Below are positions 55,484-64,000 of a DNA stretch of 64,000 nt, piece by piece. Source of the DNA: Acinetobacter soli (lineage in GTDB: Bacteria; Pseudomonadota; Gammaproteobacteria; Pseudomonadales; Moraxellaceae); NCBI RefSeq assembly GCF_000760595.1, contig NZ_BBNM01000001.1:432418-496417 (forward strand), read 5' to 3'. Position 1 is the first letter of the stretch, and each line of letters starts with the position of its first letter. The notes under the pieces were generated by a model, which did not search any database, was not told the DNA's origin, and saw only the letters and a program-made list of their open reading frames with translations. A program made the position numbers and the translations under genes.

Positions 55484-55554
55484 AAGCGAGTAGACTGAAA
55501 GGAGGGCATGTTTTTGAAGGCAGCCTACCTTTTTTTACGTCTACTCGCTTTTTT
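55484..55554 (+). promoter_or_regulatory. carAB leader attenuator
   Basis: AAGCGAGTAGAC (55484-55495) and GTCTACTCGCTT (55539-55550) make a 12-bp stem followed directly by TTTT, so six T in all at its end: a terminator inside the leader. A run of seven T (55530-55536) just before the 3' arm is a candidate UTP-sensitive pause. A translated leader ORF runs through it. The layout is that of the pyrBI attenuator. Confidence 0.7.
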
Positions 55555-55564
55555 ACAGCCCTAA
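55508..55564 (+). CDS. carAB leader peptide, 18 aa
   Basis: AAAGGAGGGC directly precedes ATG 55508, a near-perfect ribosome-binding site, and the frame ends at TAA 55562-55564. The product MFLKAAYLFLRLLAFLQP is hydrophobic. The ORF passes through the T-run and the 3' arm of the terminator, so a ribosome close behind RNA polymerase would prevent hairpin formation. carA starts 30 bp later. I recall leader-peptide attenuation having been proposed for Pseudomonas carAB; I could not check it. Confidence 0.65.
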   Translation: MFLKAAYLFLRLLAFLQP

Positions 55565-55594
55565 TTTTTGTGGTTTTAGTTCAGGAGCTTTGGT

Positions 55595-56734
55595 TTGAGC
55601 ACCCCCGCCATTTTAGCCCTTGCTGATGGAACGATCTTTAAAGGTACGTCTATCGGTGCTACGGGTTCAACGACTGGTGAAGTCGTTTTTAATACTGCCA
55701 TGACTGGTTATCAAGAAATTCTGACCGATCCAAGTTATGCACAACAAGTTGTGACATTAACTTATCCTCACATTGGAAATACTGGATGCAATGACGAAGA
55801 CGCCGAATCGGGTCGCATCCATAAAGTGTGGGCAAATGGTTTGATTATTCGTGATCTGCCTTTGCTTCACAGTAATTTCCGTTCTGAACAATCTTTAGGC
55901 GACTACTTAAAACAGCACAATGTTGTGGCAATTGCCGACATTGATACGCGTAAACTGACACGTATTTTACGTGAAAAAGGTGCGCAAAACGGCTGTATCC
56001 TTGCGGGCGACAATATTACAGAAGAACAAGCGCTCGAAAAAGCACGTGCCTTTGGTGGTCTAAATGGCCTCGATTTGGCAAAAGAGTGCTGTGATCCTGA
56101 AGGCTTTGAATGGACGGAAGGTTCATGGACGCTTGGACACGGTTTTACTCAACCTGAACTTAAATATCATGTCGTTGCATACGATTACGGTGTCAAAACC
56201 AACATCTTGCGTATGCTTGCAGACCGCGGTTGTAAACTTACAGTTGTTCCTGCTCAAACACCTGCCGAGAAAGTTTTGGCAATGAATCCAGATGGCGTTT
56301 TCCTGTCGAATGGTCCTGGCGATCCAGCGGCATGTGACTATGCAATTGAAGCAGTTAAAACAATTGTGGAAACAACCAACTTACCAGTATTTGGTATTTG
56401 TTTGGGTCACCAGATTTTAGCGCTGGCTTCAGGTGCAAAAACCATGAAAATGAATCATGGTCACCATGGTGCAAACCATCCTGTACAAAATCTTGAACAA
56501 GGTACAGTGATGATTACTTCTCAAAACCACGGCTTTGCTGTTGACGAAAGTACTTTACCTGCAAATGTGAAGGTGACTCACCGCTCACTGTTTGACGGTA
56601 CAAACCAAGGTATTCATCGTACAGACAAACCCGCATTTAGCTTCCAAGGTCACCCAGAAGCTAGCCCAGGTCCACATGACTGTGCCCCATTGTTCGATCA
56701 TTTCATCGAACTTATCGAAGCAGCTAAGAAGTAA
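55595..56734 (+). CDS. carA: Carbamoyl-phosphate synthase small subunit CarA
   Basis: A 379-residue glutaminase subunit supplying ammonia to CarB for arginine and pyrimidine synthesis. Class I amidotransferase triad: Cys269 in [11 protein letters not shown], and His/Glu in [14 protein letters not shown]-terminal [17 protein letters not shown] is the family signature. The start is TTG at 55595 with AGGAG at 8 nt. It is 14 bp upstream of carB; expression is probably set by the attenuator before it. Confidence 0.97.
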   Translation: MSTPAILALADGTIFKGTSIGATGSTTGEVVFNTAMTGYQEILTDPSYAQQVVTLTYPHIGNTGCNDEDAESGRIHKVWANGLIIRDLPLLHSNFRSEQSLGDYLKQHNVVAIADIDTRKLTRILREKGAQNGCILAGDNITEEQALEKARAFGGLNGLDLAKECCDPEGFEWTEGSWTLGHGFTQPELKYHVVAYDYGVKTNILRMLADRGCKLTVVPAQTPAEKVLAMNPDGVFLSNGPGDPAACDYAIEAVKTIVETTNLPVFGICLGHQILALASGAKTMKMNHGHHGANHPVQNLEQGTVMITSQNHGFAVDESTLPANVKVTHRSLFDGTNQGIHRTDKPAFSFQGHPEASPGPHDCAPLFDHFIELIEAAKK

Positions 56735-56748
56735 TTGAGGAGCGAATA

Positions 56749-59700
56749 ATGCCTAAACGTACGGATATTAAAAGCATCTTGATTATCGGTGCTGGTCCAA
56801 TTGTAATTGGACAAGCCTGTGAGTTTGACTACTCAGGTGCACAAGCATGTAAAGCGCTTCGTGAAGAAGGTTACCGTGTTATTTTGGTCAACTCTAACCC
56901 AGCGACCATCATGACCGATCCATCAATGGCGGATGCGACCTACATTGAACCAATCACTTGGCAAACTGTTGCGCAAATTATCGAAAAAGAGCGTCCAGAT
57001 GCTGTGCTCCCTACTATGGGCGGCCAAACTGCATTGAACTGTGCGCTTGCTTTGGACGAAAATGGTGTTCTAGAAAAGTTCAATGTTGAACTGATTGGTG
57101 CCACTAAAGACGCAATTGAAAAAGCAGAAGATCGTAAACTTTTTGACATCGCAATGCGTAAAATCGGCTTAGAGTGTCCTCGTGCCGATGTTGCAGAAAG
57201 TATGGAACATGCACTGGAAATTCAGTCACGTTTCGGCTTCCCGGTCATCATTCGCCCATCATTCACCATGGGTGGTTCTGGTGGCGGTATTGCTTACAAT
57301 AAAGAAGAATTTATTGAGATCTGTGAGCGTGGTTTCGATCTTTCTCCGACTAAACAATTATTGATCGATGAATCACTGATTGGCTGGAAAGAGTACGAGA
57401 TGGAAGTTGTTCGTGATAAAAACGACAACTGTATTATCGTCTGTGCAATCGAAAACTTTGACCCAATGGGCGTGCATACAGGTGACTCGATCACTGTTGC
57501 ACCTGCACAAACACTAACCGACAAAGAATATCAAATCATGCGTAATGCATCGATTGCAGTTCTTCGTGAAATTGGTGTTGAAACAGGTGGTTCAAACGTA
57601 CAGTTTGGTATCAATCCGAAAGACGGCCGTATGGTTGTGATCGAGATGAACCCACGTGTATCGCGTTCATCTGCTCTTGCTTCAAAAGCGACAGGCTTCC
57701 CGATTGCGAAAATCGCGGCGAAGCTTGCGGTAGGCTACACCCTTGATGAATTAAAAAATGACATCACCGGTGGCGTAACACCAGCATCATTTGAACCTGC
57801 AATCGACTATGTAGTAACCAAGATTCCTCGCTTTAACTTCGAAAAATTCCCGCAAGCAGAGCCTGTGTTAACCACACAGATGAAATCTGTGGGTGAGGTA
57901 ATGGCGATTGGACGTAATTTCCAAGAGTCTGTACAAAAAGCATTACGTGGTTTGGAAGTGGGTGTTTGTGGCTTCGATGAAAAAGTTGAAGCCGGTACCA
58001 CCAATGCCAAAGAGATTATCTTAAAAGAACTTAAAGTGCCTGGTCCGGAGCGTATCTGGTATGTGGCTGACGCATTCCGTCACGGTTTTTCTTTAGATGA
58101 CGTATTTGAAGCGACCAAAATCGACCGTTGGTTCTTGATTCAAATTGAGGACATTATCAAAACTGAAGCACAAGTGAAGACGCTAGGTTTTGGTGATTTA
58201 AACGCTGACAACATCCGTTCGTTCAAACGTAAAGGTTTATCTGACCTACGTATTGCCAACTTGATGGGTATTTCACAAAAGCAATTCCGTAAGCAACGTT
58301 GGAATTTGGGTGTTTATCCGGTTTACAAGCGTGTGGATACCTGTGCAGCAGAGTTTGAGTCAGGCACTGCCTACATGTACTCAACTTATGATGAAGAATG
58401 CGAAGCGAATCCATCGAACCGTGACAAGATCATGGTTATTGGCGGTGGTCCAAACCGTATTGGTCAAGGGATCGAGTTTGACTACTGTTGTGTACACGCA
58501 GCGCTTGCAATGCGTGATGACGGTTACGAAACCATTATGGTGAACTGTAACCCAGAAACAGTTTCAACAGACTACGACACTTCAGATCGTTTGTACTTTG
58601 AGCCCGTTACGCTTGAAGATGTACTTGAGATTGTGCGTACCGAAAAGCCAAAAGGCGTGATCGTACAGTACGGTGGTCAGACACCACTTAAATTGGCACG
58701 TGCGCTTGAAGAAGCAGGCACACCAATTATTGGTACCTCACCAGATGCAATTGACCGTGCTGAAGACCGTGAACGTTTCCAGCAAATGATTCAACGTCTA
58801 CAACTTCGCCAACCGAACAACAGTATTGTAAAATCGGCTGAAGAAGGCATTTCAGAAGCAGCGAAAGTGGGATATCCATTGGTTGTTCGTCCATCTTATG
58901 TCTTAGGTGGTCGCGCAATGGAAATCGTGTATAACGAAGAAGAGCTGAAACGTTATCTTCGTGAAGCGGTACAAGCGTCGAATGAAGCGCCTGTCCTGCT
59001 CGACCGTTTCTTGGACGATGCAACTGAAGTCGATGTAGACTGTGTCTCTGATGGTAAAGATGTGGTGATTGGCGGTATCATGCAGCACATCGAACAGGCC
59101 GGTATTCACTCTGGTGACTCAGCTTGCTCAATCCCACCTTACTCGCTTTCTCAAGAAGTTCAGGATGAGATGCGTCGTCAAACCGTTGCAATGGCAAAAG
59201 AGCTCGGTGTTATTGGCTTGATGAACGTACAATTTGCTGTAAAAGGCAACGACATCTATGTTCTTGAAGTGAATCCACGTGCTTCACGTACCGTACCATT
59301 CGTATCGAAATGTATCGGTGAATCACTGGCGAAAGTTGCAGCACGTTGTATGGCGGGTCAATCACTAGCGTCTCAAGAATTTACCAAAGAGATTATCCCG
59401 ACACGTTTTGCTGTGAAAGAAGCAGTCTTCCCATTCGCCAAATTCCCTGGCGTAGATCCAATGCTTGGCCCAGAGATGAAATCGACAGGTGAAGTGATGG
59501 GTGTGGGTCAAACCTTTGGTGAAGCATTCTACAAAGCCGTACTTGGCTCAAACGAACGTCTGCCTGGTTTGCCAACTGATGGTGAAGTGAAGTATGCATT
59601 CTTGTCTGTACGTGAATCTGACAAGAAATACATTGCTGATATTGCTAAGCAGTTAATCGCGTATGGCTTTAAACTTGTTGCAACAAATGGCACACATAAA

Positions 59701-59982
59701 GTCCTCCGTGAAGCAGGTCTGGAGTGTGAAGCAGTAAATAAAGTCACCGAAGGTCGTCCACATATTGTGGATCGCTTGAAAAATGGTGAAATTCATCTTA
59801 TTGTCAACACAACAGAAGGCAAACAAGCGCAATATGATTCTGCCATGATTCGTCGTGCTGCCCTACAGGGTAAAGTGTATTACACCACGACCATCAACGG
59901 TGCAGAAGCCGTTTGCCAAGCTTTTGCTGTGAAATTGCCAATGGATGTTTACCGTTTGCAAGATTTACAAACAGTAGGTTAA
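56749..59982 (+). CDS. carB: Carbamoyl-phosphate synthase large subunit CarB
   Basis: The 1077-residue subunit with two homologous ATP-grasp halves. Half 1 has [22 protein letters not shown] and [12 protein letters not shown]; half 2 has [20 protein letters not shown] and [12 protein letters not shown], with an MGS-like allosteric domain at the C-terminus (about 940 on) that binds UMP and ornithine in homologues. It makes carbamoyl phosphate from bicarbonate, ammonia and 2 ATP. GAGGAG precedes the ATG. Confidence 0.98.
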   Translation: MPKRTDIKSILIIGAGPIVIGQACEFDYSGAQACKALREEGYRVILVNSNPATIMTDPSMADATYIEPITWQTVAQIIEKERPDAVLPTMGGQTALNCALALDENGVLEKFNVELIGATKDAIEKAEDRKLFDIAMRKIGLECPRADVAESMEHALEIQSRFGFPVIIRPSFTMGGSGGGIAYNKEEFIEICERGFDLSPTKQLLIDESLIGWKEYEMEVVRDKNDNCIIVCAIENFDPMGVHTGDSITVAPAQTLTDKEYQIMRNASIAVLREIGVETGGSNVQFGINPKDGRMVVIEMNPRVSRSSALASKATGFPIAKIAAKLAVGYTLDELKNDITGGVTPASFEPAIDYVVTKIPRFNFEKFPQAEPVLTTQMKSVGEVMAIGRNFQESVQKALRGLEVGVCGFDEKVEAGTTNAKEIILKELKVPGPERIWYVADAFRHGFSLDDVFEATKIDRWFLIQIEDIIKTEAQVKTLGFGDLNADNIRSFKRKGLSDLRIANLMGISQKQFRKQRWNLGVYPVYKRVDTCAAEFESGTAYMYSTYDEECEANPSNRDKIMVIGGGPNRIGQGIEFDYCCVHAALAMRDDGYETIMVNCNPETVSTDYDTSDRLYFEPVTLEDVLEIVRTEKPKGVIVQYGGQTPLKLARALEEAGTPIIGTSPDAIDRAEDRERFQQMIQRLQLRQPNNSIVKSAEEGISEAAKVGYPLVVRPSYVLGGRAMEIVYNEEELKRYLREAVQASNEAPVLLDRFLDDATEVDVDCVSDGKDVVIGGIMQHIEQAGIHSGDSACSIPPYSLSQEVQDEMRRQTVAMAKELGVIGLMNVQFAVKGNDIYVLEVNPRASRTVPFVSKCIGESLAKVAARCMAGQSLASQEFTKEIIPTRFAVKEAVFPFAKFPGVDPMLGPEMKSTGEVMGVGQTFGEAFYKAVLGSNERLPGLPTDGEVKYAFLSVRESDKKYIADIAKQLIAYGFKLVATNGTHKVLREAGLECEAVNKVTEGRPHIVDRLKNGEIHLIVNTTEGKQAQYDSAMIRRAALQGKVYYTTTINGAEAVCQAFAVKLPMDVYRLQDLQTVG

Positions 59983-59998
59983 TTCGTTACCGATAAGT

Positions 59999-60027
59999 CC
60001 CGCCACCTTATCGGTGGCGGGCTTTTT
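59999..60027 (+). terminator. Terminator between carB and greA
   Basis: CCCGCCACC / GGTGGCGGG around TTATC, then CTTTTTATT. greA starts 46 bp later and so likely needs readthrough or a promoter overlapping this area. Confidence 0.88.
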
Positions 60028-60072
60028 ATTTTTTAAAAATGCGGTTTTCCCATTTTATTAAGAGGGACTAAA

Positions 60073-60549
60073 ATGCAACGTTATCCAATGACTCCCGAGG
60101 GCAAATCTGCTCTAGAGAAAGAATTACAACATCTGAAGAGTGTTGAACGTCCACGTATTACACAAGCGATTGCAGAAGCGCGTGAACACGGTGATTTAAA
60201 AGAAAATGCCGAGTATCACGCTGCACGTGAACAACAGGGTTTCTGTGAAGGGCGCATTCAGGATATCGAGGGTAAATTAGGCGCAGCTCAAGTGATCGAT
60301 ATTAAAGAGCTTGAACACAATGGCCGAGTGGTTTTTGGTGTGACTGTGACCATTGAAAATCTTGATACCGAAGAGCGCAAAACCTATAAGATCGTGGGTG
60401 ATGATGAAGCTGATTTTAAAATCAATAAAATCTCTGTGAACTCGCCAATTGCACGTGGCCTACTGGGTAAAAGCGAAGGTGACGAAGCCAAAATCACGAC
60501 GCCTCAGGGTGAAGTCGAATATGAAATCGTAAGTGTGGAATACTTATAA
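60073..60549 (+). CDS. greA: Transcription elongation factor GreA
   Basis: A 158-residue paralogue of GreB: coiled coil 1-75 with acidic tip [18 protein letters not shown] (Asp41, Glu44), C-terminal domain with [18 protein letters not shown]. The shorter basic patch distinguishes it from GreB. Gene order carA-carB-greA is common in Moraxellales and pseudomonads. AGAGGGA lies 7 nt before the ATG. Confidence 0.95.
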   Translation: MQRYPMTPEGKSALEKELQHLKSVERPRITQAIAEAREHGDLKENAEYHAAREQQGFCEGRIQDIEGKLGAAQVIDIKELEHNGRVVFGVTVTIENLDTEERKTYKIVGDDEADFKINKISVNSPIARGLLGKSEGDEAKITTPQGEVEYEIVSVEYL

Positions 60550-60565
60550 TTTCACTCGATGACTT

Positions 60566-60590
60566 AAGCCTCAGTTCGCTGGGGCTTTTT
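60566..60590 (+). terminator. Terminator of greA
   Basis: AAGCCTCAG / CTGGGGCTT (one G-T pair) around TTCG, then TTTTT. Confidence 0.8.
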
Positions 60591-60622
60591 ATTGTGCTCT
60601 ATTCATCTCAATTCTAGTTTAC

Positions 60623-60985
60623 CTAAATTTGAGATGTGTCAGTCATCCACTGGTACTTCTTCAAATCAATTCGTCCACCTTTTATGATGATACCTTCTTG
60701 TATGAGTTTGAGTTCTTGAATATTTTGACCAGCATCATTGATTTGCCCAGTACTGATTCGTCCCTGTGCATTAATAATCCGGTGCCAAGGCAAATCTGAC
60801 GTTTCACTCATCTGTTTTAAAACAGTTCCAACCAATCGAGCATGTTTAGGTAGTCCAGCAAGTTTGGCGATCTGCCCATAAGTGGCCACATAACCTTCAG
60901 GCACTAATGCAACCACAGCCAATATCTGTCGATATAGCTCAATCGATGACGCTTTTTGTGGCTGAACTTGACGGGAAATCACCAT
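60623..60985 (-). CDS. Alkyltransferase-like protein (MGMT family without the active Cys)
   Basis: A 120-residue protein from MVISRQVQPQ (the frame opens 24 bp earlier). It matches the DNA-binding domain of O6-alkylguanine methyltransferases: VPEGYVATYGQIAKLAGLPKHARLVGTVL, then LPWHRIINAQGRIS. Active enzymes have PCHR; here the Cys is replaced by Trp (PWHRII), the hallmark of alkyltransferase-like (ATL) proteins. ATL proteins bind alkylated guanine and hand the lesion to nucleotide-excision repair. Monocistronic, convergent with greA. Confidence 0.88.
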   Translation of the reverse strand: MVISRQVQPQKASSIELYRQILAVVALVPEGYVATYGQIAKLAGLPKHARLVGTVLKQMSETSDLPWHRIINAQGRISTGQINDAGQNIQELKLIQEGIIIKGGRIDLKKYQWMTDTSQI

Positions 60986-61184
60986 AAGCACACATCTTAT
61001 ATAAAACAATTAAAAATTTGATTATGCATGAATTCTAAAGTTGAATCTTTAAGATTATTTTGTGCTAATTTATGAAAGCAACTCATACTAAAGATAATTA
61101 AGTCGCCTCTATTTTTTATAAGTTAAATAGAATACTGTTTGGATGCAATAAATCTTATCAATAAATACAAGGGAGTATATAAGA

Positions 61185-61631
61185 ATGGGATATCAACATA
61201 TCATGGTGCCAGTTGATGGATCACCCACATCTTTAACTGCAATTCAGCATGCCGCCAAGCTTGCAACCACCTATCAAAGTACAGTGACTGTGATCTATGT
61301 CTTAACAATTGATCCATTCATCAACATTGAATATATTAATTCGGCACACCAAGTGGAAAACGACGCGCTAAAACAAACTCGGGAAATTATTAAAACTATT
61401 GTCGATGAAGCAAAACAAAAATTCTTAACGTTTGGAATTGATGCGAATACTGTCATCATTGAAGGCCAAGATGTTCACAAAGAAATTATTAAAGCATCTG
61501 AAGAGCATGCGGTCGATTTAATTGTAATTGGTTCACATGGCCGAACAGGTATTCGTAAATTAGTTCTTGGTAGTGTCACTCAAAAACTATTAGGGGAAAC
61601 CACACTGCCTGTACTGGTAGTGCATAAATAA
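61185..61631 (+). CDS. Universal stress protein, UspA family
   Basis: A 148-residue single Usp domain. It begins with HIMVPVDGSPTSLTAIQHAA and has the ATP-binding G-2x-G-9x-G-S motif as GSHGRTGIRKLVLGSVTQ (about 116-133), followed by LPVLVVHK. The ATP-binding type of Usp is thus indicated. GGGAG precedes the ATG. Monocistronic, convergent with the adhesin gene. It likely supports stress survival; no specific partner is evident. Confidence 0.92.
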   Translation: MGYQHIMVPVDGSPTSLTAIQHAAKLATTYQSTVTVIYVLTIDPFINIEYINSAHQVENDALKQTREIIKTIVDEAKQKFLTFGIDANTVIIEGQDVHKEIIKASEEHAVDLIVIGSHGRTGIRKLVLGSVTQKLLGETTLPVLVVHK

Positions 61632-61680
61632 GATTGATGTTTTTAACATATAAGATATTAATTTTTATAATATTTAAACA

Positions 61681-61712
61681 AAAAAAGAGGACCTGACAGT
61701 CCTCTTTTTTTT
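61681..61712. terminator. Bidirectional terminator between uspA and adhesin gene
   Basis: AAAAAAGAGGAC / GTCCTCTTTTTT around CTGACA. Confidence 0.9.
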
Positions 61713-61720
61713 CTAACGAA

Positions 61721-64000
61721 TTAGTAAATCAAATGATTGTTTTGCAACAGTTCATCTAGAGTTGTATTCACATTTTTCAATGTAAGCAACTCAGTGCTTT
61801 GGTAGGTTGTTCCTGTTCCATCACGATCAATGCTAATTACCGTATCTGCACCATCTTTGGTTACTGTAACGTAATTCGCAATATTAGATGCTGTGACGCT
61901 TTGACCTGTTAACAATGCACTGATATCCACTTTATCACCTTGTGCTTTGCTGAAATCAGTCCATGTGTCATGACCATTTCCACCAGTCGCATCAGTGTTA
62001 TTCAACAAGTTGAAGATCACTTTGTCTGCACCTGCGTTGGTGGTGAAGGTATCATCACCTGCACTGCTAGTAATAATATCGGCACCTGCACTGGTGTTGT
62101 ATACAAAGCCGGCATTAAACTTCAGTGTTGCAGTCGATTCATCGCCGTTTGGTGCAATCAGTTTATAAGTAAACTGATCTTCGCCGCCACCTGTAAGTGT
62201 CGTGTTTGGTGTATAGGTATAACTACCATCGGACTTAATCACAAGTGTACCGTGAGCTCCCTGAATCGTTGTACCTGTACTAGTGACAGTAGAGTAAGTT
62301 GATCCATTATTTGAAATCGCGATATCGGTGTACTGAGATGCAACTTTATCTACGCCTGCACCGGTATCTTCCGTTAAGATATTTCCTTTTACAGTCTCAC
62401 GAGAAGTTACGGTGTAGCTATCGAGGTCAATGACTTCACGTGTAACAGTTGCATTTACAGAACCAGCTATACTTGCCAAGCCAGAGCTTGTAACAGCCTC
62501 TACTCGATATGAGCCAGCGTTTAATCCTGTCAACGTAACGCTATTTCCATTAGGAAAAATTCCAATTAGATCAAGTGTACTACCTGAAGCAGTTGTACCA
62601 ATTAATGTGCCTGAGGAGTTGTAAACATTAATTGTTGTACCTCCACCTAGAGAAATTGCTTGACCCGATGTAAAAGTAACTTTTACATTTTCAATTGTTC
62701 CAGATGCAACGGTGAAGTTGGTACTGCCAGAAGTTGGGCCAACAGTAACGCCGAATAAACCAATTAACCATGAGTAGCTAATAGGGTTAGCCGAAGCAGT
62801 TGTTGTAGCATTGGTTGCATTTACATCAACCTCTTCTACATTGTTGGTTGCAACAACGCTGGTCGCATCTGCCTCTGGGTTGTTTGGATTCCAAGTCAAG
62901 TCTAGGTCACTATTGGTTCCAATTTGAACAATCAGTTTAGCTGTATCACTCTTACCAGAAGTTGTATCGGTAATGGTGTAAGTAAAGACATCAGTTTTAC
63001 CAATTACGTTTACATTACTAGTAGGAGTGTACTTATAGCTTCCGTCCGCTTTAATGGTTAAGGTGCCATGTTCTCCGATAACTGTGGTCGTACTACCATC
63101 AGCAGCGACAGTTTGGCCATTCACGGCTGTCACCTTGGTTTGTGATGTTACCTGATCCTGACCATTGGCTTGATCATTATCTGTGATCACATTTCCTTCT
63201 TTAGAAGTAATGCCACTCACGACTGGATTAGCAGCTGTATTTTCGGTTGTTAATTGCAAATCTGCTTTAATCGAAGTGCCTAGACCGACTAATGAACCGC
63301 CAGTAAAGTCAAATCGATAATTACCAGGTGTTAAATCATTTACTTTTACTTGGGTTGTTTGACCAAAGATACCGAGTAAATCGAGTAAGCCATTCGATTG
63401 ATTATCTGCAATTAACTTCCAAGTACCATCATCTTGCTGTTTGTACAATCTCATTTGAGCTGTATCAAACAAGTTAATAAGCGAACCTGTAGATACTGAA
63501 ATTACCGCATCTGCAATCTGATCTTGACCTACAGTAAAGTTGCCAGAGTACGTCTGACTTCCAATATTAATAATCGAACTTTCATTAATAATATTTTGAC
63601 TTGGATTTACTGTAACTGGGTAAGTAAAGTCGACCTTAGCCTCAACAATATTGTCTTTCGCATCAATAACAATATTCGGTGCTGTTAGATCTGTGGCTTG
63701 TGATTCATTGCCTGCTTTGTCTGTTGCTGTAATTTTTACTTTTTCAGCATCATCCAATGGAACGGTAAAAGTCACTGTGTACTTGCCACTTGAATCTGCA
63801 GTCGCTGAGCCTAATACATTACCATTTGCATCTTTGACTTTCACAACAGATCCAGCTTCAGCAGATCCTGTAATCTCAGAACCACTAGCATTAAATGTAC
63901 CCGATGGTGCATTCGGTGGAGTTAGGTCAACAGTCAGGTTGAATGGATCGCTCTTGCCACTTTCGTTGCCTACAGGATCGGTCGCAGTCACGCTTAGGCT
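61721..64000 (-). CDS. Giant Ig-repeat adhesin, C-terminal part (Bap/BapA-like, type I secreted)
   Basis: The frame is open to the window edge, so at least 760 C-terminal residues are visible and the N-terminus lies outside. From the N-terminal side: one Ig-like repeat (LTVDLTPPNAPSGTF...DKAGNESQAT), a BapA-prefix-type beta domain with LLDLLGIFGQ, a VCBS-like unit (GEHGTLTIKADGSYKYTP), then a second beta domain with LDLIGIFPNG and a second VCBS-like unit (GAHGTLVIKSDGSYTYTP). The end has SAGDDTFTTNAGADKVIF and GNGHDTWTDFSKAQGDKVDIS, a type I secretion target. Such proteins hold biofilms together. The T1SS genes are not in view. Confidence 0.9.
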   Translation of the reverse strand, partial: SLSVTATDPVGNESGKSDPFNLTVDLTPPNAPSGTFNASGSEITGSAEAGSVVKVKDANGNVLGSATADSSGKYTVTFTVPLDDAEKVKITATDKAGNESQATDLTAPNIVIDAKDNIVEAKVDFTYPVTVNPSQNIINESSIINIGSQTYSGNFTVGQDQIADAVISVSTGSLINLFDTAQMRLYKQQDDGTWKLIADNQSNGLLDLLGIFGQTTQVKVNDLTPGNYRFDFTGGSLVGLGTSIKADLQLTTENTAANPVVSGITSKEGNVITDNDQANGQDQVTSQTKVTAVNGQTVAADGSTTTVIGEHGTLTIKADGSYKYTPTSNVNVIGKTDVFTYTITDTTSGKSDTAKLIVQIGTNSDLDLTWNPNNPEADATSVVATNNVEEVDVNATNATTTASANPISYSWLIGLFGVTVGPTSGSTNFTVASGTIENVKVTFTSGQAISLGGGTTINVYNSSGTLIGTTASGSTLDLIGIFPNGNSVTLTGLNAGSYRVEAVTSSGLASIAGSVNATVTREVIDLDSYTVTSRETVKGNILTEDTGAGVDKVASQYTDIAISNNGSTYSTVTSTGTTIQGAHGTLVIKSDGSYTYTPNTTLTGGGEDQFTYKLIAPNGDESTATLKFNAGFVYNTSAGADIITSSAGDDTFTTNAGADKVIFNLLNNTDATGGNGHDTWTDFSKAQGDKVDISALLTGQSVTASNIANYVTVTKDGADTVISIDRDGTGTTYQSTELLTLKNVNTTLDELLQNNHLIY

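Overview
The window is a chromosomal segment of a gammaproteobacterium, most probably an Acinetobacter. The reasons are AT-leaning base composition, the gene order gntR-prpB-prpC-acnD, the yhbY / rlmE-ftsH-folP block, carAB-greA, a Bap-type adhesin, and protein sequences (TtcA, FtsH, HtpX) that look like Acinetobacter orthologues. Species is not called. All similarity statements are from recognition by eye; no search was run, and residue positions were counted by hand.

Layout. 1-3.2 kb: end of a Sel1-repeat protein, a DMT permease, an alpha/beta hydrolase and a 59-residue small protein. 3.17-3.93 kb: two nearly identical copies of a ~130-nt RNA gene, each with its own promoter, an upstream palindrome and a terminator, flanking a 47-residue zinc-ribbon gene. 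3.9-5.3 kb: an AT-rich gene fusing a nucleosidase-type domain to a DUF1176-like domain. 5.4-11 kb: the methylcitrate (propionate) operon with its GntR regulator. 11.4-15.4 kb: an operon of SDR, MFS permease and split transketolase, with a divergent LysR. 17-24.9 kb: a tricarballylate / trans-aconitate locus (two LysR paralogues, symporter, probable periplasmic aconitate isomerase, tcuA, tcuB) and a TetR. 25-45 kb: mostly housekeeping genes (tRNA-Ser, greB, two lytic transglycosylases, ttcA, htpX, mgtE, an RND pump subunit, dgkA, groESL, lipid kinase, pckG, glpD). 46-50 kb: methyltransferase, folD, tRNA-Cys, two identical tRNA-Leu genes bracketing a glycerate kinase. 50-61 kb: folP-ftsH-rlmE, yhbY, carAB behind a leader-peptide attenuator, greA, an alkyltransferase-like gene, uspA. 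61.7-64 kb: the C-terminal part of a giant type I-secreted adhesin that runs off the window.

The most interesting element is the RNA pair at 3.2-3.9 kb. Each transcript carries CAGGA-type motifs, several of them in hairpin loops including the terminator loop. Each promoter has an 18-bp palindrome of the form TGTA(G/C)G-N6-CGTACA at the same distance from the -35. This closely resembles the GacA box (TGTAAG-N6-CTTACA) upstream of the CsrA/RsmA-titrating RNAs RsmX/Y/Z of Pseudomonas. I infer that these are Gac-controlled CsrA sponge RNAs of Acinetobacter. Second-tier observations are the pyrBI-like carAB attenuator, a DnaA-box cluster beside an AT-rich tract in the ttcA/slt gap, and the nucleosidase-DUF1176 fusion.
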